From an uncultured Lachnospiraceae bacterium (GTDB lineage Bacteria; Bacillota; Clostridia; Lachnospirales; Lachnospiraceae), in contig CADCMM010000001.1 of the NCBI GenBank assembly GCA_902802515.1, positions 1-64,000 on the forward strand: a stretch of 64,000 bases of DNA. Direction: 5' to 3'. The position numbers were made by a program, and so were the translations under genes. Numbering within the stretch: the first letter of the stretch is position 1; every line of letters starts with the position of its first letter. This document shows positions 16,484-26,391 of the stretch, in pieces. The notes under the pieces are model-generated. The model saw only the letters and a list, made by a program, of their open reading frames with translations, searched no databases and had not been told where the DNA came from.

Positions 16484-17809
16484 ATGTGTAATTTTATGGA
16501 AATTACGGATGTATATGCCAGAGAAATATTAGATTCCAGAGGCAATCCTACGGTGGAGGTAGAACTTTTAACGGAGGACGGGAGCGTGGGAAGAGCGGCC
16601 GTTCCCTCCGGGGCCTCCACCGGGGAACATGAAGCGGTGGAACTTCGTGACCAGGAAAAGCGATACCGGGGACTGGGCGTACAACGCGCCTGCCATTATG
16701 TAAATACGGTGCTGGCGGATGCCATCATCGGGGAAAATGTTTACGGACAGGAGCGCATTGACCAGATCCTTCGCAAGGAGGACGGTACCGGGAACAAATC
16801 CATGCTTGGAGCCAACGGCATTCTGGGAGTATCTATGGCAGCGGCAGATGCGGCGGCAAAGTCCCTGAATCTGCCGCTTTTTCGTTATCTGGGCGGAGCT
16901 ATGGCACATACCATGCCGGTTCCTATGATGAATATTTTGAATGGCGGCTGTCACGCGGACAATACGGTGGATCTACAGGAGTTCATGATCATGCCGGTAG
17001 GAGCGGCAGATTACGCAAAAGGACTGCAAATGTGTTCCGAAATCTACCATTCACTTAGAGATCTTCTAAAGTCCGAAGGTCTTACTACTTCCGTGGGAGA
17101 TGAGGGAGGTTTCGCACCCAATCTGAAAGATTCCGAAGAAGTCCTTCAGACCATCTGCGAGGCGGCAAAGCGGGCAGGCTATGTCATGGGAAAAGATATG
17201 CTGATTGCCATAGATGCAGCTGCCAGCGAATTATACGATGCTGATAAACAGGCATATTATTTTCCCGGCGAAAGCAAGATGCTGGGACAGGAGATTTTTC
17301 GTACTACAGAGGAAATGATAGGATATTATGAGAAACTTTGCGACCTTTTTCCCATTGTCTCTATAGAAGACGGGTTGGCTGAGAATGATTGGGACGGCTG
17401 GAGTGAACTGACGGAGCGATTAGGAGGCCGAATCCAATTAGTGGGCGACGATCTGTTTGTGACTAACACGAAACGACTGCAGCAGGGAATCAAGCAAAGG
17501 GCAGGAAATGCGATACTGATAAAAGTGAATCAGATAGGAACACTCTCAGAGGCATTCGCGGCTATGGAGCTTGCGCATCGAAACGGTTATCGCACCATAG
17601 TTTCCCACCGCTCCGGCGAGACGGAAGATACCATGATCGCGGACATCGCGGTAGCCGCTGGAGCCGGGCAGATCAAGACCGGGGCTCCCTGTAGAGGAGA
17701 ACGGACTGCCAAATACAATCAACTGCTGCGCATAGAGGACTATCTGGGGCTGTATGCGGAGTATGAAAATCCGTTTGTGGGCTCAACGCAGTCAGGCCGA
17801 ATGAGATAG
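16484..17809 (+). CDS. eno: Enolase
   Basis: Dehydrates 2-phosphoglycerate to phosphoenolpyruvate. The 441-residue protein has [17 protein letters not shown] near residue 11, the catalytic-loop segment [12 protein letters not shown], the active-site acid in [12 protein letters not shown], metal ligands in [20 protein letters not shown] and VGDDLFVTN, and catalytic lysines in [10 protein letters not shown] and [20 protein letters not shown] at 16472-16478 supports the ATG at 16484 (an internal ATG at 16496 gives the shorter MEITDV start seen in many enolases). Slightly longer than the usual 430 residues at the C-terminus. Confidence 0.96.
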   Translation: MCNFMEITDVYAREILDSRGNPTVEVELLTEDGSVGRAAVPSGASTGEHEAVELRDQEKRYRGLGVQRACHYVNTVLADAIIGENVYGQERIDQILRKEDGTGNKSMLGANGILGVSMAAADAAAKSLNLPLFRYLGGAMAHTMPVPMMNILNGGCHADNTVDLQEFMIMPVGAADYAKGLQMCSEIYHSLRDLLKSEGLTTSVGDEGGFAPNLKDSEEVLQTICEAAKRAGYVMGKDMLIAIDAAASELYDADKQAYYFPGESKMLGQEIFRTTEEMIGYYEKLCDLFPIVSIEDGLAENDWDGWSELTERLGGRIQLVGDDLFVTNTKRLQQGIKQRAGNAILIKVNQIGTLSEAFAAMELAHRNGYRTIVSHRSGETEDTMIADIAVAAGAGQIKTGAPCRGERTAKYNQLLRIEDYLGLYAEYENPFVGSTQSGRMR

Positions 17810-17842
17810 GTCAACTAATGTAGAAATTAATGAAATTTCTTA

Positions 17843-17881
17843 TTGAATTTTGCAGACGCTTGTGTTACACTGTAACAGTGT
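17843..17881 (+). promoter_or_regulatory. secG promoter with overlapping palindrome
   Basis: TTGAAT (17843-17848), 17 bases, TACACT (17866-17871). A perfect 7+1+7 palindrome, ACACTGTAACAGTGT at 17867-17881, covers the -10 and the predicted start site, as an operator would. Confidence 0.6.
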
Positions 17882-17901
17882 GACATAGGAGGTGTGATGA
17901 T

Positions 17902-18132
17902 TTGAAAACACTATTAACCATTATTTTTATTTTAGTATGCATAGTATTAACTGTAATTGTTTTGGCTCAGGAAGGTAAGGATGCAGGGCTTGGCTCCTTA
18001 GGCGGCGGCTCTAGTGATACCTATTGGGGAAAGAACAAATCCCGCTCTATGGAGGGAAATCTGGTTAAGATTACCAGATATCTGGCCATCGGCTTTATTG
18101 TTATTGCCGTTATCCTGAATTTGAACTTCTAA
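17902..18132 (+). CDS. secG: Preprotein translocase subunit SecG
   Basis: A 76-residue SecG: hydrophobic N-terminal helix (residues 3-22), then the conserved cytoplasmic loop EGKDAGLGSLGGGSSDTYWGKNKSRSMEG, then a second helix (residues 53-74). It supports SecYE/SecA-driven protein export. The start codon is TTG at 17902, placed by the strong AGGAGGTG at 17888-17895; the ATG at 17897 runs immediately into a stop. First of the secG-rnr-smpB-ssrA group, an order common in Firmicutes. Confidence 0.92.
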   Translation: MKTLLTIIFILVCIVLTVIVLAQEGKDAGLGSLGGGSSDTYWGKNKSRSMEGNLVKITRYLAIGFIVIAVILNLNF

Positions 18133-18148
18133 GATAGAATTCGAATGA

Positions 18149-18183
18149 AGACACTCTTACAGTTAGTAAGGGTGTCTTTTTTC
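18149..18183 (+). terminator. Terminator after secG
   Basis: AGACACTCTTAC (18149-18160) pairs with GTAAGGGTGTCT (18166-18177) and is followed by a T-run. Transcription of rnr must therefore come from readthrough or a promoter in 18184-18254, where I see no clear promoter. Confidence 0.85.
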
Positions 18184-18254
18184 GCGTAAGCTATGAGCCG
18201 TGCCAGTACAGACGATGGAAACTGCTCAGGAAACTTGCTCACAGGAACGAAATT

Positions 18255-20450
18255 ATGACAAAGAATAAACAGGATCTTTTTGAGAAACGAAAAAAAGTAA
18301 TATATGATATGATGTGTGACCGCATCTATACTCCTATGAAAGAAAAAGAATTGGCGATTCTGCTGCAAGTGGCGAAAGAAGACCGGCCTGCTCTGAAAGA
18401 AACGCTTTTCTCGCTGATGCAGGAGGGGAAAATCGAGGTCAGCAAACGTGGAAAATATCGCAAGGCGCAGTCATCAGCTCTGATCGGAACATTTATTGCT
18501 CATCCCAAAGGTTTTGGTTTCGTGGAAATTGAGGGCAGGGAAGAGGATATATTCATATCGGAGTCCGAAACGCACGGAGCCCTGCACAAAGATATGGTGC
18601 AGGTGATGCTGCTTCCACAGCCGTCCGGAAAGCGCCCGGAGGGAACGATCATCAAAGTTCTGGAACACGGTATTCATGAACTTGTAGGAACTTACCGCCA
18701 GAGCGGGAACTTTGGGTTTGTCATACCGGATAATCGTCGTATCCTCTATGATATTTTTATCCCGAAAGAGAAAAATAAAGGGGCTGTGAGCGGCCATAAG
18801 GTACTGGTGGAACTGTCTGATTACGGGAATGTGCGCCAGAAAAGAAATCCGGAGGGAGAGGTTAAGGAGATCATCGGCCATATCAATGACCCGGGAACGG
18901 ATATCCTGTCCATTGTTTATGGCTATGATCTGCCGTTGGAGTATCCGCAGAAAGTGTTAAACCAGGCAGAGCGTATTCCGGAAGAAGTCTCGGAGGCAGA
19001 CCGCAGCGGCAGACTGGATCTGCGGGATGCTTTGATGGTGACGATTGACGGGGAAGACGCGAAAGATCTGGATGATGCGGTTTCTCTCACCTATGACGGA
19101 ACACTGTACCATCTGGGGGTTCATATTGCGGATGTATCCAATTATGTACAGGAAAACAGTGCCCTGGACCGGGAAGCACTGAAACGGGGAACCAGCGTTT
19201 ATCTTGTGGACCGGGTGATCCCTATGCTGCCGCATCGGCTTTCCAATGGTATCTGCTCCTTGAACCAGGGGGTAGACCGGCTGGCCTTGAGCTGCCTGAT
19301 GGATATTGACGATAAGGGAAATGTGGTATCTCATCAGGTTGCGGAGACTGTGATCCGCGTGGATCGGCGCATGACTTACACGAATGTGAGCAAGATCCTG
19401 GAGGCTGCGGATCCTCAACTTCTTCAGGAATACGAGGCGTTGGTGCCAATGTTCCGACTGATGGCAAAATTGTCAGCTATTTTGCGGGAAAAACGCAGAA
19501 AACGAGGTTCCATCGACTTTGATTTTCCGGAGACAAAGATTATATTAGATGAGAAGGGCATTCCCCAGGAGATAAAGCCCTATGACCGGAACGCTGCAAC
19601 AAAGCTCATTGAGGATTTTATGCTGATCGCCAATGAGACCGTGGCGGAGGACTTCTTCTGGCAGGAAGTACCGTTTGTGTACCGCAGCCACGAAGATCCC
19701 GATCCGGAGAAGATTCAGAAGCTGGCCATGTTTATCAGTAATTTTGGATATGGCATGAAGGCTGTGCGGGATGAGGTTCATCCAAAGGAGATCCAAAAAC
19801 TTCTGGGAAGGATCGAAGGGGCGCCGGAAGAAGCAATGATCAGCAGACTGACGCTGCGTTCCATGAAGCAGGCGAAGTACACCACGGAATGCACCGGCCA
19901 TTTTGGTTTGGCGGCAAAGTATTATTGCCATTTTACCTCACCCATTCGCCGATACCCGGATCTGCAGATCCACAGGATCATCAAGGATGTTCTCAGGGGT
20001 CGGATGAATGTGCAAAGGCAGGCTCACTATGAGGCAATCTTGCCGAGTGTGGCGGAGCGCTCCAGCAGGACGGAACGGGCAGCGGAGGAAGCCGAGCGGG
20101 AAGTGGAGAAAATGAAAAAGGCAGAATACATGCAGCGGCGCATTGGTCAGGTCTATGAGGGAGTGATTTCCGGAATTACCAGTTTCGGCATTTATGTCGA
20201 ACTGCCTAATACAGTGGAGGGACTGATCCACGTTTCCAATATGTACGACGACCATTATTACTATCGGGAAGAGACGTTTGACATGGTGGGTATAGGAACC
20301 GGAAAAACTTATGCGCTGGGCCAGAAGGTGAAAATCCGGGTGCTGGGCGCGGATAAAGAAACCAGGACAGTAGATTTTGTGTTTGACGAAGAACCGAAAT
20401 GGGCGCAATGCGAGGAGGAGAGCGGATGGGAAAGGAATCAGAGAAGCTGA
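18255..20450 (+). CDS. rnr: Ribonuclease R
   Basis: A 731-residue 3'-5' exoribonuclease that degrades structured RNA and takes part in tmRNA-mediated decay of faulty mRNA. An N-terminal winged-helix region (residues 1-70) is followed by cold-shock type domains ([15 protein letters not shown] and [16 protein letters not shown]), the catalytic RNB domain with the Asp cluster in [16 protein letters not shown], and a C-terminal S1 domain ([20 protein letters not shown]). Its 3' end overlaps smpB by 25 bases, which fits the known functional link to trans-translation. Confidence 0.96.
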   Translation: MTKNKQDLFEKRKKVIYDMMCDRIYTPMKEKELAILLQVAKEDRPALKETLFSLMQEGKIEVSKRGKYRKAQSSALIGTFIAHPKGFGFVEIEGREEDIFISESETHGALHKDMVQVMLLPQPSGKRPEGTIIKVLEHGIHELVGTYRQSGNFGFVIPDNRRILYDIFIPKEKNKGAVSGHKVLVELSDYGNVRQKRNPEGEVKEIIGHINDPGTDILSIVYGYDLPLEYPQKVLNQAERIPEEVSEADRSGRLDLRDALMVTIDGEDAKDLDDAVSLTYDGTLYHLGVHIADVSNYVQENSALDREALKRGTSVYLVDRVIPMLPHRLSNGICSLNQGVDRLALSCLMDIDDKGNVVSHQVAETVIRVDRRMTYTNVSKILEAADPQLLQEYEALVPMFRLMAKLSAILREKRRKRGSIDFDFPETKIILDEKGIPQEIKPYDRNAATKLIEDFMLIANETVAEDFFWQEVPFVYRSHEDPDPEKIQKLAMFISNFGYGMKAVRDEVHPKEIQKLLGRIEGAPEEAMISRLTLRSMKQAKYTTECTGHFGLAAKYYCHFTSPIRRYPDLQIHRIIKDVLRGRMNVQRQAHYEAILPSVAERSSRTERAAEEAEREVEKMKKAEYMQRRIGQVYEGVISGITSFGIYVELPNTVEGLIHVSNMYDDHYYYREETFDMVGIGTGKTYALGQKVKIRVLGADKETRTVDFVFDEEPKWAQCEEESGWERNQRS

Positions 20451-20893
20451 TCGCAAATAATAAAAAGGCGTATCATGATTATTTCATTGAAGACAAATAT
20501 GAGGCAGGGATCGCTCTGGCGGGAACAGAGGTAAAATCCCTGCGCATGGGAAAGTGCAGCATAAAGGAATCTTTTATCCGGATTGAAAACGGTGAAGTGT
20601 TTGTTTACGGCATGCACATTAGTCCCTATGAGAAGGGCAATATTTTTAACAAAGATCCGCTGAGGACCAGGAAACTGCTGCTTCACCGCAGCGAGATCAA
20701 CAAAATGACCGGAAAGATTGCTGAGAAGGGATACACTCTGGTGCCGCTTCGGGTATATTTCAAGGGCAGTCTGACAAAGGTGGAGATCGGTCTGGCCAAG
20801 GGCAAAAAACTCTATGATAAGCGTCAGGATATTGCAAAGAAAGATCAGCGGCGTGAGGCAGAAAAAGAGTTTAAGGTAAAAAATTTATACTAA
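20426..20893 (+). CDS. smpB: SsrA-binding protein SmpB
   Basis: A 155-residue partner of tmRNA that brings it to stalled ribosomes. Recognisable motifs are [28 protein letters not shown], the [21 protein letters not shown] segment and the C-terminal [18 protein letters not shown] tail that mimics mRNA in the decoding channel. The ATG at 20426 follows GAGGAGGAGAGCGG and overlaps rnr. The tmRNA gene starts 40 bases downstream. Confidence 0.97.
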   Translation: MGKESEKLIANNKKAYHDYFIEDKYEAGIALAGTEVKSLRMGKCSIKESFIRIENGEVFVYGMHISPYEKGNIFNKDPLRTRKLLLHRSEINKMTGKIAEKGYTLVPLRVYFKGSLTKVEIGLAKGKKLYDKRQDIAKKDQRREAEKEFKVKNLY

Positions 20894-20894
20894 G

Positions 20895-20923
20895 TTGACA
20901 GTAAGAAAAAAGTTGATTATACT
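20895..20923 (+). promoter_or_regulatory. ssrA promoter
   Basis: TTGACA (20895-20900), 17 bases, TATACT (20918-20923). It begins one base after the smpB stop codon and the mature tmRNA begins 11 bases after the -10. Confidence 0.85.
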
Positions 20924-20933
20924 GTAATAACCC

Positions 20934-21270
20934 GGGGTAGTAAAGGTTTCGACGGGGGTTATGCAGCTGGAGAAGCTATCCGCAGGCGATGCGTCAAATC
21001 GCGAATCTAAATATAAACGCTGAAGATAATTTAGCAATCGCTGCCTAATGGCAGCTGTCTGACTTAGAGCACCTGCACTTTAAGACCCAGGCATCGACGA
21101 TGCAGGAAACGACATATACAAAGCTTTGCGTATATGGGCGTATTATGAAGCTACTAAAAGCAGTCAGGTGTCAGTTCCCGGCTGCCGGAGGGAATGTCAA
21201 AAAACTGACTATGATAGTAGAAGGACAGTGAATTGGCTTTCGGACACGGGTTCGATTCCCGTCTACTCCA
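20934..21270 (+). ncRNA. ssrA: Transfer-messenger RNA (tmRNA)
   Basis: The 5' GGGGTAG at 20934-20940 pairs with CTACTCC at 21263-21269 to form the tRNA-like acceptor stem; the conserved TAAAGGTTTCGACGGGGG follows the 5' end and a T-arm with GGGTTCGATTCCCG precedes the 3' end. The tag frame reads from about 21001 (GCG) to the TAA at 21046-21048 and encodes ANLNINAEDNLAIAA (exact resume codon inferred), ending in the expected small hydrophobic degron. CCA is not encoded. It rescues stalled ribosomes together with SmpB. Confidence 0.97.
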
Positions 21271-21287
21271 TTATTTTTGGCAAAGAT

Positions 21288-21341
21288 AAAGGGGTTGTTG
21301 CACATTATGCTAAAAAATGCTTTGTGCAACAGCCCCTTTTC
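21288..21341 (+). terminator. Terminator after ssrA
   Basis: AAAGGGGTTGTTGCACA pairs with TGTGCAACAGCCCCTTTT. This GGGCTGTTGCA-type stem recurs in the window at 27541, 35130 and 39723. Confidence 0.85.
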
Positions 21342-21395
21342 ACAGTTTTACCATAAAGCCGTGATAAAATCGAAAAAAAGCAGGGAGGATGAGAT

Positions 21396-22076
21396 ATGGA
21401 TACACTGAAAGTTCTGGTGGTGGATGATGAGAGCAGGATGCGCAAACTGGTACGGGACTTCCTGGTAAAGAAAGATTTTGCTGTGCTGGAGGCCGGGGAC
21501 GGCGCACAGGCCATTGATCTGTTTTTTGACAATAAAGATATTGCCCTGGTGATCCTGGACGTGATGATGCCGAAGATGGATGGCTGGGAAGTATGCCGGG
21601 AAATACGGAAATACTCAAAGGTTCCCATCATCATGCTGACGGCCAAGAGTGATGAGCGGGATGAACTTCTCGGTTTTGAACTGGGCGTGGACGAATATAT
21701 CACGAAGCCTTTTAGCCCAAAGATTTTGGTTGCCAGAGTAGAGGCGATCCTGCGCAGGACCAATGCCATCAGTGCAGATGATATTCTGAAAGCCGGGGCC
21801 ATTGAGATCAACAAGGCGGCTCATCAGGTGCTGATCGATGGGAAGAATGTGGACTTAAGCTACAAAGAATTTGAACTACTGACTTACTTTGTAGAGAATC
21901 AGGGGCTGGCTCTTTCCAGAGAAAAAATTCTAAACAGTGTCTGGAATTACGATTATTTTGGGGATGCCAGAACCATTGACACCCATGTGAAAAAACTGCG
22001 CAGCAAAATGGGCGAGCGTGGAGATTACATTAAGACAATATGGGGAATGGGCTATAAATTTGAGGTGGATTCATGA
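21396..22076 (+). CDS. OmpR/PhoB-family response regulator
   Basis: A 226-residue regulator. The receiver domain has the acidic pair DDE at residues 10-12, the phosphoacceptor Asp55 in VILDVMMPKMDGW, the conserved Thr in MLTAKSD and Lys in ITKPFSP. The C-terminal winged helix (KNVDLSYKEFELLTYFVENQG and GDARTIDTHVKKLRSKMG) binds DNA. It overlaps the downstream kinase gene by four bases (ATGA), so the two are a translationally coupled pair. The signal is unknown. Confidence 0.93.
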   Translation: MDTLKVLVVDDESRMRKLVRDFLVKKDFAVLEAGDGAQAIDLFFDNKDIALVILDVMMPKMDGWEVCREIRKYSKVPIIMLTAKSDERDELLGFELGVDEYITKPFSPKILVARVEAILRRTNAISADDILKAGAIEINKAAHQVLIDGKNVDLSYKEFELLTYFVENQGLALSREKILNSVWNYDYFGDARTIDTHVKKLRSKMGERGDYIKTIWGMGYKFEVDS

Positions 22077-23596
22077 AACGTTCCATATCCCGCCAGATGG
22101 CGGCAATGTTTATCGGCCTGATGGCCATCGTGCTGGTGGTCAACCTGCTGATCAATAATTTTTTTCTGGAAAATTATTATGTGCTGAAATTACAGAGAAC
22201 GCTGCTGGATACTTATACATTGATCGATACGCACATCTCAGAAGACGGTGAGGTGGATGAGGAATACTTTGTCACAGAGTTTGCTGAGGTATGCAACTCC
22301 AACAACATCAATGTGGTGGTTCTTGACGAGTCAAATCAGGGAATCTTGCGCACCCAGGGTTCAGACTCTATTCGGGAGAAAAGCATTTCGGTCATGAAGG
22401 GGCGCCTTCAGGGCTACTATATGGGGTTCGATACAGATGATGCCAAGATTTTAAAGCAGACGGATCATTATACGATACAAAAGAAAATGGACGCCATGCT
22501 GGACATGGATTTCCTGGAAATCTGGGGTACCCTCACCTGCGGTTACCATTTTATAATGCGGATTCCAATGGAAAGTATCCGCGCCAACGCCCGCATCTCC
22601 AACGAATTTATGATGTATATCAGCCTGACTGTGATACTGCTCAGTATTTTCCTTATTACCTGGCTGTCGCGGAAGATTGCCAGACCGATACGGGAACTGA
22701 CCGATCTTTCTAAGCAGATGGCTGCTTTGGATTTCGACGCGAAATATACCAGCGGAGGAGAAAATGAGATCGGTCAGCTTGGCGAACATTTTAATCAGAT
22801 GTCGGAGACGCTGGAGAAAACGATTTCCCAACTGAAATCCGCCAACAATGAACTTCAGAAGGATATTGAACAGAAGATACGAATCGATGAGATGCGAAAG
22901 GAATTTCTTTCCAATGTATCTCACGAGCTGAAAACACCGCTGGCTCTGATCCAGGGCTATGCGGAAGGTCTGAAAGAGTGTATCAATGACGATGCGGAGA
23001 GCCGTGAATTTTACTGTGATGTTATCATGGATGAAGCAGGAAAAATGAATGTATTGGTGAAAAAACTTCTGACCTTGAATCAGCTGGAATTTGGAAATGA
23101 ACAGGTGAGCCTGGAACGGTTTGATATTGTTCCGCTGATCCACGGAAAGATACAGTCTACGCAGATCCTGGCGCAGCAGAAAGAAGCGGCGATCCTCTAT
23201 GATGGGAGTGATATCCTTCCGGTTTGGGGGGATGAGTTCAAGGTGGAGGAAGTACTGACCAACTATCTGAGCAATGCGCTCAATCATGTGGAAGGGGACA
23301 AACTGATCTGTATCAGCGCAAAGGTGAAGGATGGTAAGACACGGATATCTGTGTTCAATACCGGTCAGCCGATCCCGGAAGCGGATCTGGATCAGATCTG
23401 GGTAAAATTCTACAAGGTGGACAAAGCCAGAACCAGAGAGTATGGCGGTAGCGGCGTCGGACTTTCCATTGTAAAGGCTATTATGGATTCTTTCCACCAG
23501 AACTACGGTGTAGAGAATCGGGAAGATGGTGTAGAATTCTGGTTTGAGCTGGAATGTGCCGATCAGGAGACGATCGAAGAAGCAATAGAGGAGTAA
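22073..23596 (+). CDS. Sensor histidine kinase
   Basis: A 507-residue membrane kinase partnering the upstream regulator. Two transmembrane helices (about residues 10-30 and 178-198) flank an extracytoplasmic sensor domain of about 150 residues; a HAMP domain follows (ARPIRELTDLSKQMAAL), then a coiled coil, the H-box NVSHELKTPLALIQGYAEG, and the ATPase domain with N-box (NYLSNALNHV) and G-boxes (GGSGVGLSIVKAIM). The sensor domain has no motif I recognise, so the stimulus is unknown. Confidence 0.93.
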   Translation: MKRSISRQMAAMFIGLMAIVLVVNLLINNFFLENYYVLKLQRTLLDTYTLIDTHISEDGEVDEEYFVTEFAEVCNSNNINVVVLDESNQGILRTQGSDSIREKSISVMKGRLQGYYMGFDTDDAKILKQTDHYTIQKKMDAMLDMDFLEIWGTLTCGYHFIMRIPMESIRANARISNEFMMYISLTVILLSIFLITWLSRKIARPIRELTDLSKQMAALDFDAKYTSGGENEIGQLGEHFNQMSETLEKTISQLKSANNELQKDIEQKIRIDEMRKEFLSNVSHELKTPLALIQGYAEGLKECINDDAESREFYCDVIMDEAGKMNVLVKKLLTLNQLEFGNEQVSLERFDIVPLIHGKIQSTQILAQQKEAAILYDGSDILPVWGDEFKVEEVLTNYLSNALNHVEGDKLICISAKVKDGKTRISVFNTGQPIPEADLDQIWVKFYKVDKARTREYGGSGVGLSIVKAIMDSFHQNYGVENREDGVEFWFELECADQETIEEAIEE

Positions 23597-23597
23597 A

Positions 23598-24881
23598 ATG
23601 GAAAGCGTTTTGGTAATAGGCGGAGGGGCGGCCGGAATGATGGCAGCCATCGCGGCGGCAAGATGCGGCCGCCGGGTAGAGGTGTTTGAAAAAAACGAGA
23701 AGCTGGGAAAAAAGATCTATATAACGGGTAAGGGCAGATGTAATCTCACGAATGATTGTGATATGGATACGCTGTTTGAGAGCGTGTGCAGCAACCGGAA
23801 ATTTCTATACAGTGCATTTTACGGATTTTCCAATATGGACACCATGGACTTTTTTCAAAAATGCGGGTTGAAGATTAAGACAGAACGCGGAAACCGAGTG
23901 TTTCCGGTATCGGATCACTCCTCGGATGTGATCGCTGTTCTTGCAGATGAACTGAAGCGCCAGAAAGTTGGGGTTCATCTGAATACTCAAGTAAAGGAAA
24001 TTTTGTTTGAAAACAAGAACGCTGTCAGGGGCATCAGACTGTCGGATGGAAAAGAGATTTTAGCAGACGCGGTCATCGTGGCAACCGGAGGCTTATCCTA
24101 TCCGACTACCGGATCTACAGGGGATGGATACCGGTTTGCCTCACAGGCCGGACATACGGTGACGGAATTGTCACCTGCGCTGGTGCCGTTGACGGTGGCG
24201 GAAGCAGACGCAATGGAGATGCAGGGCCTTTCCCTGCGCAATGTGAAAATTTCCGTGGTGGATGGAAAAAAGACACTGTATGAAGATTTTGGGGAGATGA
24301 TGTTTACTCATTTTGGAGTGACAGGCCCATTGATCTTGAGCGTAAGCAGCCTGATACAAAAGAAACTGAAAAGTCATCCCCTGAAGATGAAAATTGATCT
24401 GAAGCCTGCTCTGTCAACAGAGCAGCTGGACGCCAGGATCCTGCGGGAATTTGAGCAAAATAAAAATAAGCAGTTTAAAAATGTGCTGGGAACGCTGTAT
24501 CCGGCGAAACTGATTCCGGTCATAATCCAAAGGAGCCACATACCGCCGGAAAAAGCGGTACATGATATTTCCAGGGAAGAGCGGCAGCATCTGGTGGAAT
24601 GTACAAAAGAATTTCAGATGACAATTACCGGACTTAGGGGGTATAATGAGGCTATCATTACCAGAGGCGGTGTTTCGGTAAAAGAGGTTAATCCTCAGAC
24701 GATGGAATCAAAGTTGGTCAAAGGTCTGTATTTCGCGGGTGAAGTTCTGGACCTGGATGCGGTGACTGGCGGGTTTAATCTTCAGATTGCGTGGTCTACA
24801 GGTTACGCTGCCGGAATGGCTGTTAATCATAATTTTACAACGAAATGCCCGGACAGGGGCAGCAAGAGGGAGAACAGATGA
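23598..24881 (+). CDS. NAD(P)/FAD-dependent oxidoreductase, HI0933/BaiN-like
   Basis: A 427-residue flavoprotein. The FAD-binding GGGAAGMMAAIAAARCGRRVEVFEKN lies at residues 7-32, followed by the family motifs GKKIYITGKGRCNLTND and the C-terminal GLYFAGEVLDLDAVTGGFNLQIAWSTGYAAG. This HI0933-like (YhiN, BaiN/RdsA) family is widespread in gut Clostridia; the BaiN member is linked to bile acid reduction, but most members have no assigned substrate. It starts two bases after the kinase stop and overlaps cmk, so it is in the same operon. Substrate not predictable here. Confidence 0.85.
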   Translation: MESVLVIGGGAAGMMAAIAAARCGRRVEVFEKNEKLGKKIYITGKGRCNLTNDCDMDTLFESVCSNRKFLYSAFYGFSNMDTMDFFQKCGLKIKTERGNRVFPVSDHSSDVIAVLADELKRQKVGVHLNTQVKEILFENKNAVRGIRLSDGKEILADAVIVATGGLSYPTTGSTGDGYRFASQAGHTVTELSPALVPLTVAEADAMEMQGLSLRNVKISVVDGKKTLYEDFGEMMFTHFGVTGPLILSVSSLIQKKLKSHPLKMKIDLKPALSTEQLDARILREFEQNKNKQFKNVLGTLYPAKLIPVIIQRSHIPPEKAVHDISREERQHLVECTKEFQMTITGLRGYNEAIITRGGVSVKEVNPQTMESKLVKGLYFAGEVLDLDAVTGGFNLQIAWSTGYAAGMAVNHNFTTKCPDRGSKRENR

Positions 24882-25552
24882 GTTTTAATGTAGCGATCGA
24901 CGGACCGGCCGGAGCCGGAAAGAGCACCATTGCAAAAAAAGTGGCAAAGGAACTGGGATTTATTTATGTGGATACGGGGGCTATGTACCGCGCCATTGCT
25001 CTGTATCTGCTCAGAAACGATATTGACTGTGAAAATGAGAAGCAGCTTGAAGAAGCTCTGGCTCATTTGGAGGTGGCGATCTCTTATGCGGATGGAGAGC
25101 AGCAGGTGCTGTTAAATGGTGAAAATATAACCGGTTGTATCCGGACGGAGGAGGTCGGTCAGATGGCCAGCAGGTCATCAGCCAAGCCCATAGTACGGGC
25201 TAAACTTTTGGAATTGCAGCGTTCCATGGCGGCTGCCAATGACGTCCTGATGGACGGCAGAGATATTGGAACGCAGATTCTTCCGGATGCTCAGCTAAAG
25301 GTCTATCTGACTGCCAGCACGGGGGCCAGGGCAAAGCGCAGATATCTGGAACTTCGGGAAAAAGGGCAGGAGTGCAGTCTGGAAGAAATTGAGCGGGAGA
25401 TGGAGGAACGGGATTACCGGGATATGAATCGTGAAACAGCGCCGCTGCGTCAGGCGGAGGATGCTGTGCTGGTGGATTCTTCCGATATGACTATCCAGGA
25501 GGTAGTGGACCGTATTGTGGAACTGGTAAAGGAACGAAGTGTATGGAAGTGA
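24878..25552 (+). CDS. cmk: Cytidylate kinase
   Basis: Phosphorylates CMP and dCMP using ATP. The 224-residue protein begins with the P-loop VAIDGPAGAGKSTIAKKVAKELG, followed by YVDTGAMYRAIAL, the MDGRDIGTQILPDA motif and the lid region ASTGARAKRRYLEL. The ATG at 24878 overlaps the stop of the upstream flavoprotein (ATGA). Its end overlaps ispH by ten bases; the cmk-ispH-rpsA order is common in Clostridia. Confidence 0.96.
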   Translation: MSFNVAIDGPAGAGKSTIAKKVAKELGFIYVDTGAMYRAIALYLLRNDIDCENEKQLEEALAHLEVAISYADGEQQVLLNGENITGCIRTEEVGQMASRSSAKPIVRAKLLELQRSMAAANDVLMDGRDIGTQILPDAQLKVYLTASTGARAKRRYLELREKGQECSLEEIEREMEERDYRDMNRETAPLRQAEDAVLVDSSDMTIQEVVDRIVELVKERSVWK

Positions 25553-26391
25553 TGGTAGCGAAGACGGCAGGCTTTTGCTTTGGCGTGCGGCGTGCGGTGG
25601 ATCGGGTGTATGAACAGGTACAAAATGGAAGAAAACCTATTTACACGTTTGGCCCTATCATCCACAACGAGGAAGTGGTAAAAGATCTGGAAGCAAAAGG
25701 CGTCCGGGTGATTCAAAATGAGGAAGAACTGGGGGGGATACGGGAAGGTACTGTCATCATCCGTTCCCACGGTGTTCCTAAGATAATCTATCGCATGATC
25801 CAGGAGCAGGGACTGGAACTGGTGGACGCTACCTGTCCTTTTGTGAAAAAGATACACAACATTGTCAGTGCGAAAAGCGAGGGCGGGTATGAGATCATCA
25901 TCATAGGAAATGCGGCTCATCCCGAGGTAGAGGGGATCCGGGGCTGGGCACCCGGGCCGGTGACAGTGATCGAAACAGAGGAGGAGGCCCGCAATTTTGC
26001 AAAAAAGACGGAAAAACCGCTTTGCATTGTGAGTCAGACGACATTTAATTACAAGAAATTTGATAAATTAGTTGAAATTATTTCGGATTTGAGTTATGAT
26101 AGACCTGATATTTTGAATACGATATGCAATGCGACGGAGGAACGGCAGACAGAAGCCAGAGAAATTGCGAAAAAGGCGGATGCCATGATCGTCATCGGCG
26201 GGAAACACAGTTCCAACACGCAGAAATTATTCGAAATATGCAAAAAAGAATGTGCAAATACTTACTATATACAGACACTCGTTGATTTGGATATTCGGCT
26301 ATTGCCATCCAGGGGTTGCGTAGGTATTACAGCAGGGGCATCGACCCCAAATAATTTGATTGAGGAGGTTTCAAAACAATGTCGGAATTAA
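25543..26391 (+). CDS. ispH: 4-hydroxy-3-methylbut-2-enyl diphosphate reductase
   Basis: The last enzyme of the MEP isoprenoid pathway, producing IPP and DMAPP with a [4Fe-4S] cluster. The 282-residue protein has the three cluster cysteines in AGFCFGVRRAV (Cys12), DATCPFVKKIH and TICNATEERQ, and the conserved histidines in GPIIHNEEV and IIIGNAAHPEVEG. In many Clostridia this protein is fused to an S1-domain protein; here they are two reading frames overlapping by 13 bases. Confidence 0.95.
   Translation: MEVMVAKTAGFCFGVRRAVDRVYEQVQNGRKPIYTFGPIIHNEEVVKDLEAKGVRVIQNEEELGGIREGTVIIRSHGVPKIIYRMIQEQGLELVDATCPFVKKIHNIVSAKSEGGYEIIIIGNAAHPEVEGIRGWAPGPVTVIETEEEARNFAKKTEKPLCIVSQTTFNYKKFDKLVEIISDLSYDRPDILNTICNATEERQTEAREIAKKADAMIVIGGKHSSNTQKLFEICKKECANTYYIQTLVDLDIRLLPSRGCVGITAGASTPNNLIEEVSKQCRN

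Noticed and set aside
18184-18254. Small RNA between secG and rnr
   Set aside because: No promoter-terminator pair or convincing fold; treated as rnr leader.
21126-21356. Open frame of 76 codons after the smpB gene
   Set aside because: It lies within the tmRNA and its terminator.
22451-23650. Minus-strand frame of 399 codons opposite the histidine kinase
   Set aside because: Mirror of a clear kinase gene with all catalytic boxes; no family features of its own.
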